A DNA stretch of 64,000 nucleotides, taken from Branchiostoma floridae. Its lineage: Eukaryota > Chordata > Leptocardii > Amphioxiformes > Branchiostomatidae. The stretch is taken from positions 19,726,692 to 19,790,691 of the forward strand of contig NC_049986.1 in assembly GCF_000003815.2 (NCBI RefSeq), read 5' to 3'. Made by a program: the position numbers and the translations under genes. Shown here piece by piece: positions 1 through 11,200 of this stretch (position 1 is the first letter of the stretch; the number at the start of each line of letters is the position of its first letter). The notes beneath the pieces are model-generated. The model was not told the origin of the DNA. It worked only from the letters and a program-made list of their open reading frames with translations, and made no database searches.

Positions 1-1604
1 CACGTTCCCGGCAACGCAGATGGAGGATGTGGAAATGGCTCCGTTCCATGACAGTCTGGGTTGTCTTCTCCCCTGTGCACATCAACCTGCACTGTTATGC
101 CTTCCTCAGCGATGTTTGATAAACTAATCTCTGCATATGGTTCGACACCCGTGCAGCCCAGTTCATTGGGAACTCTCTCATACCTGCTGACCTCATTACA
201 ATATTGGTGTTCCCAAGTAGCCTCCACTATCTGTCTCACGGATTGTACGTCATCCTTGATACACGCATAGGAGTTTTCCTCACGACTTCGGTGTTGGGAA
301 TCACGTTCCTGGTTTGCCTGACCCTCAGCGATCTTTGCCAAACTTGTTTCTTCGTACGGCTCAATTCTTTCACTGCTCTCTTGGCTCCTTGTTGCCAAAC
401 CATCAGCGATCTTTGCCAAACTTGTTTCTTCGTAAGGCTCAATCCTTTCACTGCCCTCTTGGCTAGCGCTCCTTGTGGTTTCCTGGGAGGCAAGCTGGTG
501 TGGGGTCGTGCCGTACATTTGGTTTTGGATAAGTGCGTGCCCATCTCTCAATACTGGATCTATTGGTTTTGCTTGCCTGCGTTTGCATCGACATTGTCTA
601 GCACGTGGAAGCAACCTCCACAGAACTGTCACAAATAAAACTACCGAAGCTGCGGCAAAAAAATGTTTGCCTGTGTTTGTTCGAACTTTCTTTTGTTTCC
701 ACTGAACAGTAGACACGGATTTGTCTAAAGTCGTATTTGTTGGAAACTCGCTGTGGCTTGCCAATGTCACTTGGGTGGTGTTCAAAAGCTCATAAGTAGA
801 ATTTGAAGTTGTCATTTCTCGCTCACTTATAAGACTGGTGTTCTGCTTTGACATTGAGTCTGTAGTAACTGTTGACTTGCAAAGACCCTCCAGTACTTTC
901 ATTACTTGCTGACCCTCCACGTGTTTAGGACTTGCACATCTTAATTTATCATTCCTGTTCAGTAAAAAGTAGTAAAGTGTGCTGCTGGGACAGTTATGAC
1001 AACATTCCCTGAAAACTGATACATCTACATCTCTGTTCTGCATTCCACACGGCTTAAAACACTGCGACAAACACTGCAACTCGTGGTGAAGCCAGCACAA
1101 GTGTTCGTCACAGTGGACTGGGTTCTCGTCAATGTATATGCTTGCGTATCTACATGTGGGAAACAAGAAGGACTCCTTCCGAAAAGAAGTGATCCTGTTG
1201 TCATTGAGATTGATGACAAAAATGTTTGGTAGCAAGTGAGCGTTAAAACTGCCAGAAACGTGAACAATCTGGTTCTGAGAGAGATGAAGGCCAAATAATC
1301 GAGGGGCTCTGTTAAACCAATGCCAGTGGATGGTACTGATCATATTATTGGACAAATCGATTAACATCACCTTGGGTAAGTCTGGGAGGTTTGAGATGTT
1401 AGTAATTTTGTTCCGTTTAAGTACGATGCTTGTTTCATTCTGGAAGTCCAAGTCCGGAAACTGCACAAGCTGACAGTTGTTGCAACTGTAACTGTTTTTA
1501 GGGTCATAACTATAAGAGCTTAGTGCGTCGCAGTTTGTCGATGTGATCCTTGGAATGGGTACAAGGAAAAAAAGTAGGAATACACCTGACATGCTGATTT
1601 TCAT
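1..1604 (-). CDS. Leucine-rich-repeat single-pass membrane protein (partial, runs off left edge)
   Basis: A single uninterrupted frame of 534 codons runs from an ATG at 1604 to the window edge with no stop. A second in-frame ATG lies at 1592. Seen: a hydrophobic N-terminal signal peptide (residues about 1-24); three LRR units at about residues 55-150 (LIDLSNNMI, LHLSQNQIV, INLNDNRIT); a cysteine-rich C-terminal LRR cap (motif NPVHCDEHLCWL then several Cys) to about 215; a Ser/Thr/Asn-rich stalk with several N-glycosylation sequons; a transmembrane helix at about 315-332 (FFAAASVVLFVTVL) followed by a basic stop-transfer stretch; and a cytoplasmic tail of at least 200 residues. The tail carries a motif of the form EPYxExSLxxIA three times, two copies being an in-frame 26-codon tandem repeat. 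By family this is a cell-surface LRR receptor or adhesion protein; the ligand is unknown. The frame is intronless, as in many LRR membrane genes. No TIR domain is seen in the visible part. Confidence 0.85.
   Translation of the reverse strand, partial: MKISMSGVFLLFFLVPIPRITSTNCDALSSYSYDPKNSYSCNNCQLVQFPDLDFQNETSIVLKRNKITNISNLPDLPKVMLIDLSNNMISTIHWHWFNRAPRLFGLHLSQNQIVHVSGSFNAHLLPNIFVINLNDNRITSFRKESFLFPTCRYASIYIDENPVHCDEHLCWLHHELQCLSQCFKPCGMQNRDVDVSVFRECCHNCPSSTLYYFLLNRNDKLRCASPKHVEGQQVMKVLEGLCKSTVTTDSMSKQNTSLISEREMTTSNSTYELLNTTQVTLASHSEFPTNTTLDKSVSTVQWKQKKVRTNTGKHFFAAASVVLFVTVLWRLLPRARQCRCKRRQAKPIDPVLRDGHALIQNQMYGTTPHQLASQETTRSASQEGSERIEPYEETSLAKIADGLATRSQESSERIEPYEETSLAKIAEGQANQERDSQHRSREENSYACIKDDVQSVRQIVEATWEHQYCNEVSRYERVPNELGCTGVEPYAEISLSNIAEEGITVQVDVHRGEDNPDCHGTEPFPHPPSALPGT
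325..477 (-). repeat. In-frame 26-codon tandem repeat in the LRR protein tail
   Basis: Two near-identical 78-bp units (325-402 and 403-about 477) encode consecutive copies of a segment containing RIEPYEETSLAKIA. The period is a multiple of three, so the frame is kept. A third, more diverged copy of the core motif (VEPYAEISLSNIA) lies at about 103-150. Confidence 0.85.
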
Positions 1605-3791
1605 TGTTTAATGTGTGTTCAAAACTATACTTTGTTTTTAGTATAATTATTGGCTGTGCATTTGTATCAACTCAGTCACGTTTGATAGTAGGCCCTGCAA
1701 ATGTGAACAGGACTGGATAGGGCAGAACAAGTCTCTAGCATGGCAGAAGTACAAATGTCCCCTTCCAAAGCTCAGTCTAGTAGTCGAAACTCCGGTGAAA
1801 CGCTAGAGAAACACACCCAGCAGAAGAGTAGATATCTCCTGTGTGTATCTTTCCTTTTTCCCTAGTCAGAGGGTTCCTAATGTTTGCTTTGGAGGATACA
1901 TGTCAGAAAGGTTTCCTTATTGCCAATTAGACACTGTCATTCCAATGTGTTTCTCATGAGTTTCATGGTAATCAATCACTACTAGGAGGAGAGCATAGCA
2001 GACAGCAGGCTGGGAGGTCCTTGTGTTTCTGTGGGTGGAGCAATTGGTCACGGATATTAGCTATGTTTTCTTTTGGGTTTCACATGTGTATCCTTCAGTT
2101 AGGCATTGGAAATGTGTCCCAGTATGGGTCTACTGTTACTGTAGTATCCAGTGTTTGATTATACTGCTGCAGGAGTCTCTGACACAGCGATGGGCAGCAG
2201 TCAGTTTAAGTCTTCACACACCGCTTTCCAGTAAGAGGGCTCAATTTTGCAGTAAGAGGGCTGTGTTTTGATTCTAATGCTAAGAACAGCTGTTGTAAAA
2301 CAATGTTAGTCTGAGGTGTCATAAGTTCCACAGTGAGAGTCTACCACTAAAACTGCGAGTATACTATAAGCAACCGCAAATATTCCACAATTTACTGTAT
2401 ACAGTTTCAGCAGTGGGAGGAAGATGTGGTTGCAATGTGGAGAAGACTACAGTTTGTAGGCTGGACAGAGTCAGCAGCAGACAGAGAACAGTCCTTGCTT
2501 GGCTATGATGCTCCACTATAGAACCAAATTAAAGACCTATGATAAGAAGAAAAAATAGTTTTGTATCAGTCACAGAACATCAGCCACAAAGTGTTTTTAC
2601 CTCCAGTATCTAGGGTTTGAATTTTGCTTATGATCAATTCAAACCCCTTCTGACTGAAAAACTGTCAGTTATGATAATTGATATGAGCTCGTCGGGGTCG
2701 TATCATGACTGGCGGATGTATTATTGCTCAATTCACGCCTTTCACACCTCTCCCTTATACCTCTGTGAGCGGTGTGAGGAGACAAATTCTCAGCCCTCGG
2801 GACACAAACAAACCGACGGGTTGCATGATATTTGAAGCTTCTGTCCGTAGGGTTGGGAGTTTAGACCGACGGCCTGAGTAAGTTTACCCCGTCGGTGTTC
2901 CAATTTCTCTCCGACGGGCGACCCAAAAATATATCTGAAGCTAGGTACTCATTTTCACATGTTGAGTTGCAGGAGGAAATATTTCCCAGGGCACTATAAT
3001 TATAAACAGAGATACGTGTACATACACATACCTAGTGGCTTTCTGCATCACCCAGCGCCATGGTTTGTCCGTTTGAAACCTGAAGAGCCCGGCTTTAACC
3101 AAACACTATCTTTTTTTCTCTCACCTCCTTGGAAATTGAGTTGACGACCCTGAAGCCCACTAAGACACTCTGAGGTGGCAGCTTCTGTGTCCTCTGCTTG
3201 ACCAGCGCTCTTCCTAAAGAGACAGAAAAGTGACCACTCGCCTTTTATGCATCCAGATCTGTTCAATACTGAATTATGTATTCAAAATAACTGAGACGTA
3301 CCCAGTGTATACATGTAGGTCGTCGAGGGGAGATTGAATATACTGCCGGGAGGGTCCAAGGAATAAAATGACATCCTGTTTATCATATGGAAGAGTTATA
3401 AATTATATCATACACAGAGGAAAAGGTCAACTTCTGCCTAATGATTTTAAAGAGTTTAATATAAAAACACAGGAGAAGAAAAGTCAATTTCCTTCTAAAG
3501 TTTTTTTTGTCAACTACAGCAGTTATGAAAAGGCTGGATAATTGTGCACTGTGGCAGTACAAAACTTCAAACTTTAAAATGGTAATCTTAAACATTGTCT
3601 ACATGCCTAATGAAGAACTAGTACAAGGGACATCCTGTTGTTTAGACACTTACTATAGGGAATCATAATATTATGCTTCAGGCACTTGTCTGGGTGGAAA
3701 TTAGTCTAGACACAGTGGATATTGGCTCGAGTCACCTCAAGTCACAGTTTTTTACAGTGGTTATAAAGTGTGTTTAATGAAGATTGAACTA

Positions 3792-3966
3792 CAGTAGAAG
3801 TCGCTTATTTGCATACCCAATTTGCCAGCGAATTCCGTGCAATTATCCGGCGTGCGCGAGAATGCGAAATTACCCAGTTGTACCGCACCACCATTGGGAT
3901 TTGGGGATTCCGTGCAATTCACCGCAGTGTGCGTTTATCCGACGTGCAATTAACTGGCTTTCACTG
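3792..3966. mobile_element. pogo/Tigger-like MITE
   Basis: A 175-bp element flanked by TA on both sides (3790-3791 and 3967-3968). The ends are imperfect inverted repeats beginning CAGT (cagtagaagtcgcttatttgca on the left is matched by about 16 of 22 positions on the right). TA target site plus CAGT ends fits the Tc1/mariner-pogo group. There is no coding capacity, so it is non-autonomous. It sits between two copies of a local duplication. Confidence 0.55.
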
Positions 3967-4080
3967 TATTACTAGGGACATCCTGTTTTTTTGGACACTT
4001 GGAATCATATGCTTCAGGCAGTTGTCTGGTTGGAAATTAGTCTAGACACTGTGAGAGTGGATATTGGCTACAGTCTGAAT

Positions 4081-4453
4081 CAGGGCTCTAGCCAGCTCAA
4101 TTTTTTTTTTCCGTCAGCCAATTCCAATCATCATGAAAACCGCGAAAATTCATTTTCCCTATGACACTACAAAGTAGTAAATGTTGCCATTGAGACCTTG
4201 AAAAACAGGTTTTAATGAGATTATCTTAATAATAATATGCGAAAGGGCGCCGACACACATTGTCAACAATCATAACAATAGCAAAACAAACAGTGTGTGG
4301 CTTTTACGGCCGTGGACGGCGTCCCCAAGCCGCCTGTAGCTTCCTCCAATGATTTTTGTCCATCAAGATTGACAGATTGGTTATAAAATTTTTCCGTCAG
4401 ACACAGCAAATTTCCGTCAATTGACGGAAAAACGGACGCTGGCTAGAGCCCTG
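4081..4453. mobile_element. hAT-like MITE, copy 1
   Basis: The 373-bp element has terminal inverted repeats cagggctctagccagc / gctggctagagccctg and a perfect 8-bp target-site duplication gtctgaat at 4073-4080 and 4454-4461. Eight-bp duplications are characteristic of the hAT superfamily. There is no transposase frame. A second copy is at 44286-44644. Confidence 0.88.
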
Positions 4454-4672
4454 GTCTGAATGTACAGACCATTAGAGATACTTGCAACAAATGGAAAATT
4501 TGTGTTCTGAAGGACCATTTTAACTCTCTGTTTTCTTACAATAAGACCAATAATTTTAGCTACAACTACATGTAAATATTTTAACAGCATCTTAAACATG
4601 TTATTGTTTCATGGGCAATTTCCTTTGTAACATCTGTAACATAGTGCTGTGCACAGTTACCAGGGCTCGAAA

Positions 4673-4866
4673 TACTGTAAATGCATTTAAGTTCGCGGGG
4701 ATTTAATTTCGCGTTAGCGGGGAAAGGACTGTTCGCGGTGGTTATAAGTTCGCGGTAGCACTATGCACTGTAGTCTCTTACTGCCTTGGAAAAGTTTTCG
4801 CGGTGGTTTTAAGTTTGCGGTGAAGCGGCAACACAAAAACCGCGAAAATAAAACCACCGCGAACCG
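4673..4866. mobile_element. TTCGCGG-family MITE, copy 1
   Basis: Starts tactgtaaatgcatttaag then ttcgcgg and contains repeated inverted ttcgcggtgg / ccaccgcgaa modules. The right end is degraded. The same family occurs at 24752-24969. Non-coding. Confidence 0.7.
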
Positions 4867-4940
4867 GTACACTGTACTGGTACTCACCCCTAGTTGGAGA
4901 CATCATAGAACTGTATACCTGGTTTATAAGCTTTAGAGGT

Positions 4941-5222
4941 AGCGCGCGTAGTCCAGTGGTTAGCGGCCCTGCCTCTGGAACTAGAAGCTGTGGGTTCGAT
5001 TCCGGCTGTGTCGCTCACCCAGCATGCACGCTACCGGAAAGGGTTGCAGTCCTTAGGACAGGACATTAAGCCGTGGTCCACTATTCATTGTGCTTGTCGA
5101 AAAGAGCTAGGGGAATTTACCCGGTACAATGAACCTGTAAATACTGTACATAGCATCTGTCCTCTCTGTCACGACCAGTGGAAGACTAGCTCTTCAGTGA
5201 GCTAAAACTGGATCGAGATCAC
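4941..5222 (+). mobile_element. tRNA-derived SINE, copy 1
   Basis: The 5' part contains a polymerase III A box (tagtccagtggttagc) and B box (gggttcgattcc) in tRNA-like spacing. It is followed by a body shared with copies at 18890-19140 and 39831-40440 (atgaacctgtaaatactgta; gagctaaaa; tcactttcc). A functional tRNA is unlikely because the fold is not maintained and the homology continues well past the tRNA length. Its pyrimidine-rich 3' end lies directly before the VARS acceptor at 5257. Confidence 0.8.
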
Positions 5223-5257
5223 TTTCCTTTTCCTTAACAAAATCCTTGACTTTCCAG

Positions 5258-8200
5258 GTTGTTCGTAACGGCGAGCTGAAGGTGATCCCGGACTTCCACG
5301 AGGCCACGTGGTACCGGTGGATGGAGAACTGCCGTGATTGGTGCATCTCGCGCCAGCTGTGGTGGGGCCACCGCATCCCTGCGTACTTCGTCACCGTGGA
5401 CGACCCCAGCGTTCCTGCTGGAGCTGTAAGTTATTAGCCTGGGTACCATCCGGAAAGTAGTTCGCTCCGGCGTTCATTATATACTATAAACAGTCGCTTC
5501 TAGCTCTGACATTCATTGTACACTATATACAGTCGCTTCTCTGTGTTTCCGTCTGGGAACGCGGACCATCTCAACGTTTGGAATCGTACAAAAAGTGGAA
5601 GCACGCGTTGATTGGCCCCTACTCATGTGCGAATTATGGAATGGGTTCAAACGCTCATTCCAACCGGTGTTCCAACACCGGAAAAGAACACCGGAAAAGC
5701 CCTGCGTCCCCTTGCGCATGCAGGCGCCGGGCTGTTGTCATTGAACGAGTGCTCTAGAACTCATTCCTTACTTCGCTTATTAACTGACGTTACCACCAAA
5801 AGATTTGAATGCGCACGTCTCCAGACGGATAGCAGAAGCGAACATAGGAGCAAACTACTATCCGGATGGTACCCAGGCTAGTAAGTTATAGAGGATTCAC
5901 AAAACTTATACAGTTGCCTGAAGTTTGTTGTACAAAAGAAGAGTGGTTACAGGTTACAAATTGAAAGCAAAGGGTGTAAGAAGCACTAAGGTCAATGGAA
6001 CTTCATGATTCATAAGGAACCAATCTGTAACACTCTTATTACCTTTGCCGAGAAGGTTATCTTATCTGTAGCATTTGTATATGTTTGTGTGTGTGTGTCT
6101 GTGTGTGTGTGCGCATGTGCGCTTGTGTCTGTGTGTCTGCATAGAATTTGCTTTTTTTTTCATATATTTGGTATGTGGAGTAGGTCTTTATGCCAATCAT
6201 GAGACCTTGTTTGAAATTGTTACTTACAGGCTTCAGTTTAGATTCACTGTGTCATTTCTGAAGGACGCATATTTTTCAATACTTCTGTGCTAAAGTATTT
6301 TTATAGAGTACACTAAACTGTTGTATTATCTTTAAACTCTTTCCTTTCCTGCTGCTTAATGTGTTCCTCAGGCGGTAAGTCTCTTATAGAAGCATGTGTC
6401 TTTCTTGACAAAAGACTGGGTCTCAGACCATCTTTCATGCCTGTGTATTCAGTTCAGTCTGGCTTGGTTTTCAATTCTGCTCTCGGCCTTTATTCATATT
6501 GACCTTGGAACAGCTAAGACTTTGAGTCAATGGCAAGGATTTTGTTTTGACATATCAGATTTTATTCATTCCACTGAATATCGTCCACTTTCTGCCTTAA
6601 TTTGAGTTTCTTAAGGAGCAACATCGTTGTGGTGAGACAAAATTCATAAATTCTGACAAAATCAGCTGTTGTTTTCTCAGTTAAGAAATGTTTGTTAGTG
6701 CCTTTAGTCTCCTTGCTACGTGTACCTCTCTCTTCAATCAAATCAAATCAAACTTTATTTAATCGAACTTGGCAGTGAAAAATTCAGACTGAATTGTGCC
6801 GATTGTACAAATAAGTTCCAAGAAGTTAAAACTGCAAATTCACTGGCAATTAAAATCAGAAGATAGGTGGAATACATTTTTAAAACCATTTCGTATACAT
6901 GTATCAGTTAAAATCTCTTCACGATGTACATTCCAACACCACAACATCAAAACAACGATGATGGACGGGATGACAAGCATGTGTTTTTTCCTGGTCAGGA
7001 TGTTGATGAGAAGTACTGGGTCAGTGGCAGGGACGAGTCCGAGGCTCGCAGGAAGGCTGCTGAGAGGTTTGGGGTGGCAGAGGACAAAATCTCTCTCAGA
7101 CAAGGTCTGGACTTTCTCCCTCTTTTATTTGCTATCAAATATGTCATTTTATGATCTAGTAAACAAAATCTCATTTAAAGTCAAACAAAGTCTGACTTTT
7201 CTACTTTCTCTCTTCTCATAAAAAGATGTGCAAGTATATTTAATTCAAATGCTACCATTTATGTTACATGTATTTTCTTTTTTGCATTTACAAATTTAAC
7301 AATTTTGTGCTTCAGATGAAGATGTTCTGGACACCTGGTTCTCCTCTGCTTTCTTCCCATTCTCCATATTTGGCTGGCCAGAACAGGTTTGTTTTTTATT
7401 ACCAGGTAAGGTACCGTACAGGTAGCAGTTGTATATGGCTTGTTTATCTGGAGACCAGGTAATATTGTTATATTCGTTGACAATAAAATTGAAATGATTT
7501 TAAAGATTTATAACACACAGGGGGCCACCTGGCACAGCAAACCACCCTGAGTCACAAGCCACATTAAAACAGTCATGACCATTTTTACATAGTTTAAACC
7601 ATCCTCCAGTCACCAACTTCCATCCTTCAAAAATCCTTTTGTGGTTACTGAGACCAAGTTAGACTATAATATAAGTTTATAACTTCCAGATTGTTTTATC
7701 ATCTCTTATTTCAGACAGAGGAGTTTAAATTGTTGTACCATGAAACCCTACTAGAGAGGGCACATGATACTCTGTTCATCTGGGTCATTCACACAGATTC
7801 AGAGCTGTTGTTTTATCTGTTATTTCAGACAGAGGAGTTTAAGCTTTTCTACCCCGGGACCTTACTGGAAACCGGACATGACATCCTGTTCTTCTGGGTT
7901 GCTCGGATGGTGATGATGGGACTCAAGATGATCGGCAAACTGCCCTTCAAGGAGGTGGGTCATTGTCAGAAGTGTGTTACCAGGCAAATGGTTTAACAAC
8001 ATTTGAGGGTTTGCAGTACTTTCATGTTTTTTTGCAAGGTGCATTATTATAGTATTGACAAACCGCATGTTTGTATACAATCTTTCTTTTTAATTGCAGA
8101 TTATTTATGAGTGTTTTAAGCCCTGTTGCATGTAGCTTGTCACTGATAACCACTCAATATCTAACTCCAAGCGTTGTTTGATACTTTTTTATGAAAATCT

Positions 8201-11200
8201 CCCACTGTATTTGAATTTTGATGACACTGTACAATGCAAATTGTTCTAAAATATTGCCTACATATTGAAGCCACAGAAACTTGTTTTTTTTTTTTTTTTG
8301 GTCAAAAGTGATGAGATTTTGCATTACAGGGGCATGGTATAGAGATATACATACATGTAGGGTTGGATACCGTTACAGAAAATTCAAGTACAGGTACAGT
8401 TCAGGTCCAGAGAATCAGGTCCAGGTCCGGACATGAACCTGGACGTAAATATTTGTGAAAACCATGGGAAGTATGAATGGGTTATACACAAAAACGATGG
8501 TCTCATTTTCTATTTGGCAGAGAATCCAACTCCCACTGGCGTGCCGGTACTGTAGTTAATCATTCTCTTCAAATTTTCAGTCATCAGTGTAATATCCCCG
8601 CAATCCTGCATCTTCCCAGGTGTTCCTGCATGCGCTGGTGCGAGACGCCCATGGCAGGAAGATGAGCAAGTCGCTGGGAAATGTGGTCGACCCGGTCGAT
8701 GTGATCAACGGCATCACGCTGGAAAACCTCCACAAGCTGCTGGAGAACAGCAACCTGGACCCGAAGGAGGTTGCACGGGCGAAGCAGGGACAGGTAAGGT
8801 TACAACACATCTGTTACAACATACCTATTACAACACACCTGTTACAGCACACCTGTTACAACACACCTGCTAGTGCTAGCCTTAACCTACATACAAACTG
8901 CACTTGTCAGGCAAAACAGGGACAGGTAAGCAGGATTTGAAATACATGACAACCTTATGTTTCAGCCTAATGATGGTTGTATGCTCAGCCTGGTAGTCTG
9001 AGCAAAACTTGAAGTTACCCAGTGGTACCAAATTGTGGTCCCCACTCAATTACACAACCTTACATCTAAATATCCACCTGACATCTAAATATCCCATTTT
9101 ATCATATTGAGGGAATGAGACATGATTAGATGATAATAATAATAACTTTATTGCACAACAATTGTACGATGTAACGCTGATTGCACTCAATAGTACTTTA
9201 TACCAAAGATTTTACAAATGTTGAAGCATCAAGTCCAAGCTATTTCGATCTTGATAGGACAATTCCAGCCTGCATTTTTGACAGGCCTTAGTTGCTTATG
9301 AAGCAAATCTATAGTTTTGCCTAATTTGCAAAAACTCATGGATGACATGGTAGTAAAACTATATGTTGTTCCTTCCCAGAAAGAGGACTACCCCAACGGC
9401 ATCCCAGAGTGCGGCACAGATGCCCTGAGATTCGCTCTGTGTGCCTACACTTCACAAGGTGATCTTACGTAACATTTGTTTACCCAATATACTAGCTGAT
9501 TTTAACCTATAGAATCAATTCAGATGTAAGTCAGTTTTGTGTATTGTCTCTGATATAAGCATTTGAATGTTTGTACTAGGTTTGATATATACATGCCAAG
9601 TTCTCCCATAAAACTTTTAAAAGAATCATAAAAATCCACTCCCTTTTTAGTTATCCTGTTTGAATAATGTAGTTTTTTTCTTTGTTCCATGTTGTCTGGA
9701 AGATCTCCTGTCAATACTGTTAAGCAATGCTGGTGAAAACATACCTATAGTGGAGGTGATAGCACGTAATTGTTTACACTTAGGTGTGGTCATCGTTGAT
9801 GTTTTCCAGGGCGTGACATCAACCTTGACGTGTTGCGTGTCCAGGGCTATCGCTTCTTCTGTAACAAGATGTGGAACGCAACAAAGTTCGCCCTCACCAG
9901 CCTTGGTGAAGGCTTCCAGCCCAGGTTTGAGGCTAAGGTGAGTTCAGCAGCCTCGTTGAGAGCTTCCAGATACCATCCTCAGTTGTAACTGCTGGCTGAA
10001 TCTTTTGACTTGCTCACCATGTCAATTTGAATGAGCCAGCACCAGGCTACACTTGAAATCACTTCAAAATGTGGTGGGTAGGGGTGCATACTGGTAAAGA
10101 AAGTTCTGGTACATGTCTGGCACAGGTCCAGAGGATCAAGTCCAGATCTGGACCTGAACCTGGACGTAATTGTTCGAACTTGTGAATGGTCATGGCAAAC
10201 TTGTGAATGTCATTGGTCATTTTCTACTTGGCCCAAAATCCGGTCCTACCACTAGGGGTGGGTATCAGTACGATGTACCAGCATAACACAGTTTTTTCTT
10301 CTTGGACCGTCCGGAAAAAAACAGACTTGATTTTTTCAGGTCTGTTTTTTTCCGGTCCTGATTTTGTCAGGTCTGTTTTTTTTCGGACGGTCCAAGAAGA
10401 AAAAACGGTGTTGTACTGGTACATCGTACTGGTATCCACCCCTAGTGGTAGGACTAGTGAAAAATGATGGTACACCAACATTGCTGAACTTGTTATACAC
10501 ATGGACATACATGTATACTTCTTTAAGTTCACCATTATTATGATGCCTCCTATTCCACAGCTATCGGGTAACGAGCGCCTGATTGACCAGTGGATCCTGA
10601 GCCGACTGGTGGCGGCAGTCGACGCAGCCAACCGCGGGTTTGAGAGCTATGACTTCCCCCTGGTCACAAACGGCATCTACAACTTCTGGCTCTACGACCT
10701 CTGCGACAAGTATCTGGTAGGAATCTGAATCTGTATTCTATAGTTAGGATACAATGTAGTCTCTATAATCTGCCTTCAGTGTAAACAGACATGGCAGTGA
10801 ATCATATTGTGCATTCAATGGCTTGTCACATGCAGCCCATTTTATTCCAAGTCTAATTCCAAATATGTAGTGTTCATTTTTGGATTTTAATCTATTTTAG
10901 GCATTGGTCTAGTATACTATTAATTAGACTCAGACATTGACTTATTAGTGTTATTTGAAACAAAATGCAGTTAGGTTTGCATCCATCCAGTTAAACTCAA
11001 GCTCATTGTCTACAGTAAAGATGTGGCAGGGAAAGAGACTTCATGCCAGATGTTGTCTGGAATGTTTATTTGATTCCTAGATGGGTGGATTGATCAACTG
11101 ATTGATTGATTAATTGATTTTTCGTATGATTTGTTGATTGATTAATTGATTGATTGATTGATTGCGTTTCCACAGGAAAGCATCAAGCCCATTATCTACG

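Larger units (their letters stand above)
1605..5257. other. Intergenic stretch, repeats only
   Basis: I find no convincing coding exon here on either strand. About 1605-3600 shows nothing I recognise. From about 3619 it holds a locally duplicated sequence (3626-3735 and 3970-4072), a pogo-like MITE, a hAT-like MITE, a TTCGCGG-family MITE and a tRNA-derived SINE, each listed separately. The valyl-tRNA synthetase exons that should precede 5258 are not in this stretch. Confidence 0.6.

Noticed and set aside
204-638. Plus-strand frame across the LRR tail
   Set aside because: Antisense shadow of the minus-strand LRR protein, inflated by the 78-bp repeat.
4948-5020. A tRNA gene
   Set aside because: A and B boxes are present, but the sequence does not keep a full cloverleaf and is followed by a body shared with other copies; it is a SINE head.
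6999-7104. Starting the second VARS exon further upstream at the ATG near 6924
   Set aside because: Residues before 6999 do not match ValRS, while a clear ttttttcctggtcag acceptor at 6998 gives the conserved EKYWVSG start in phase.
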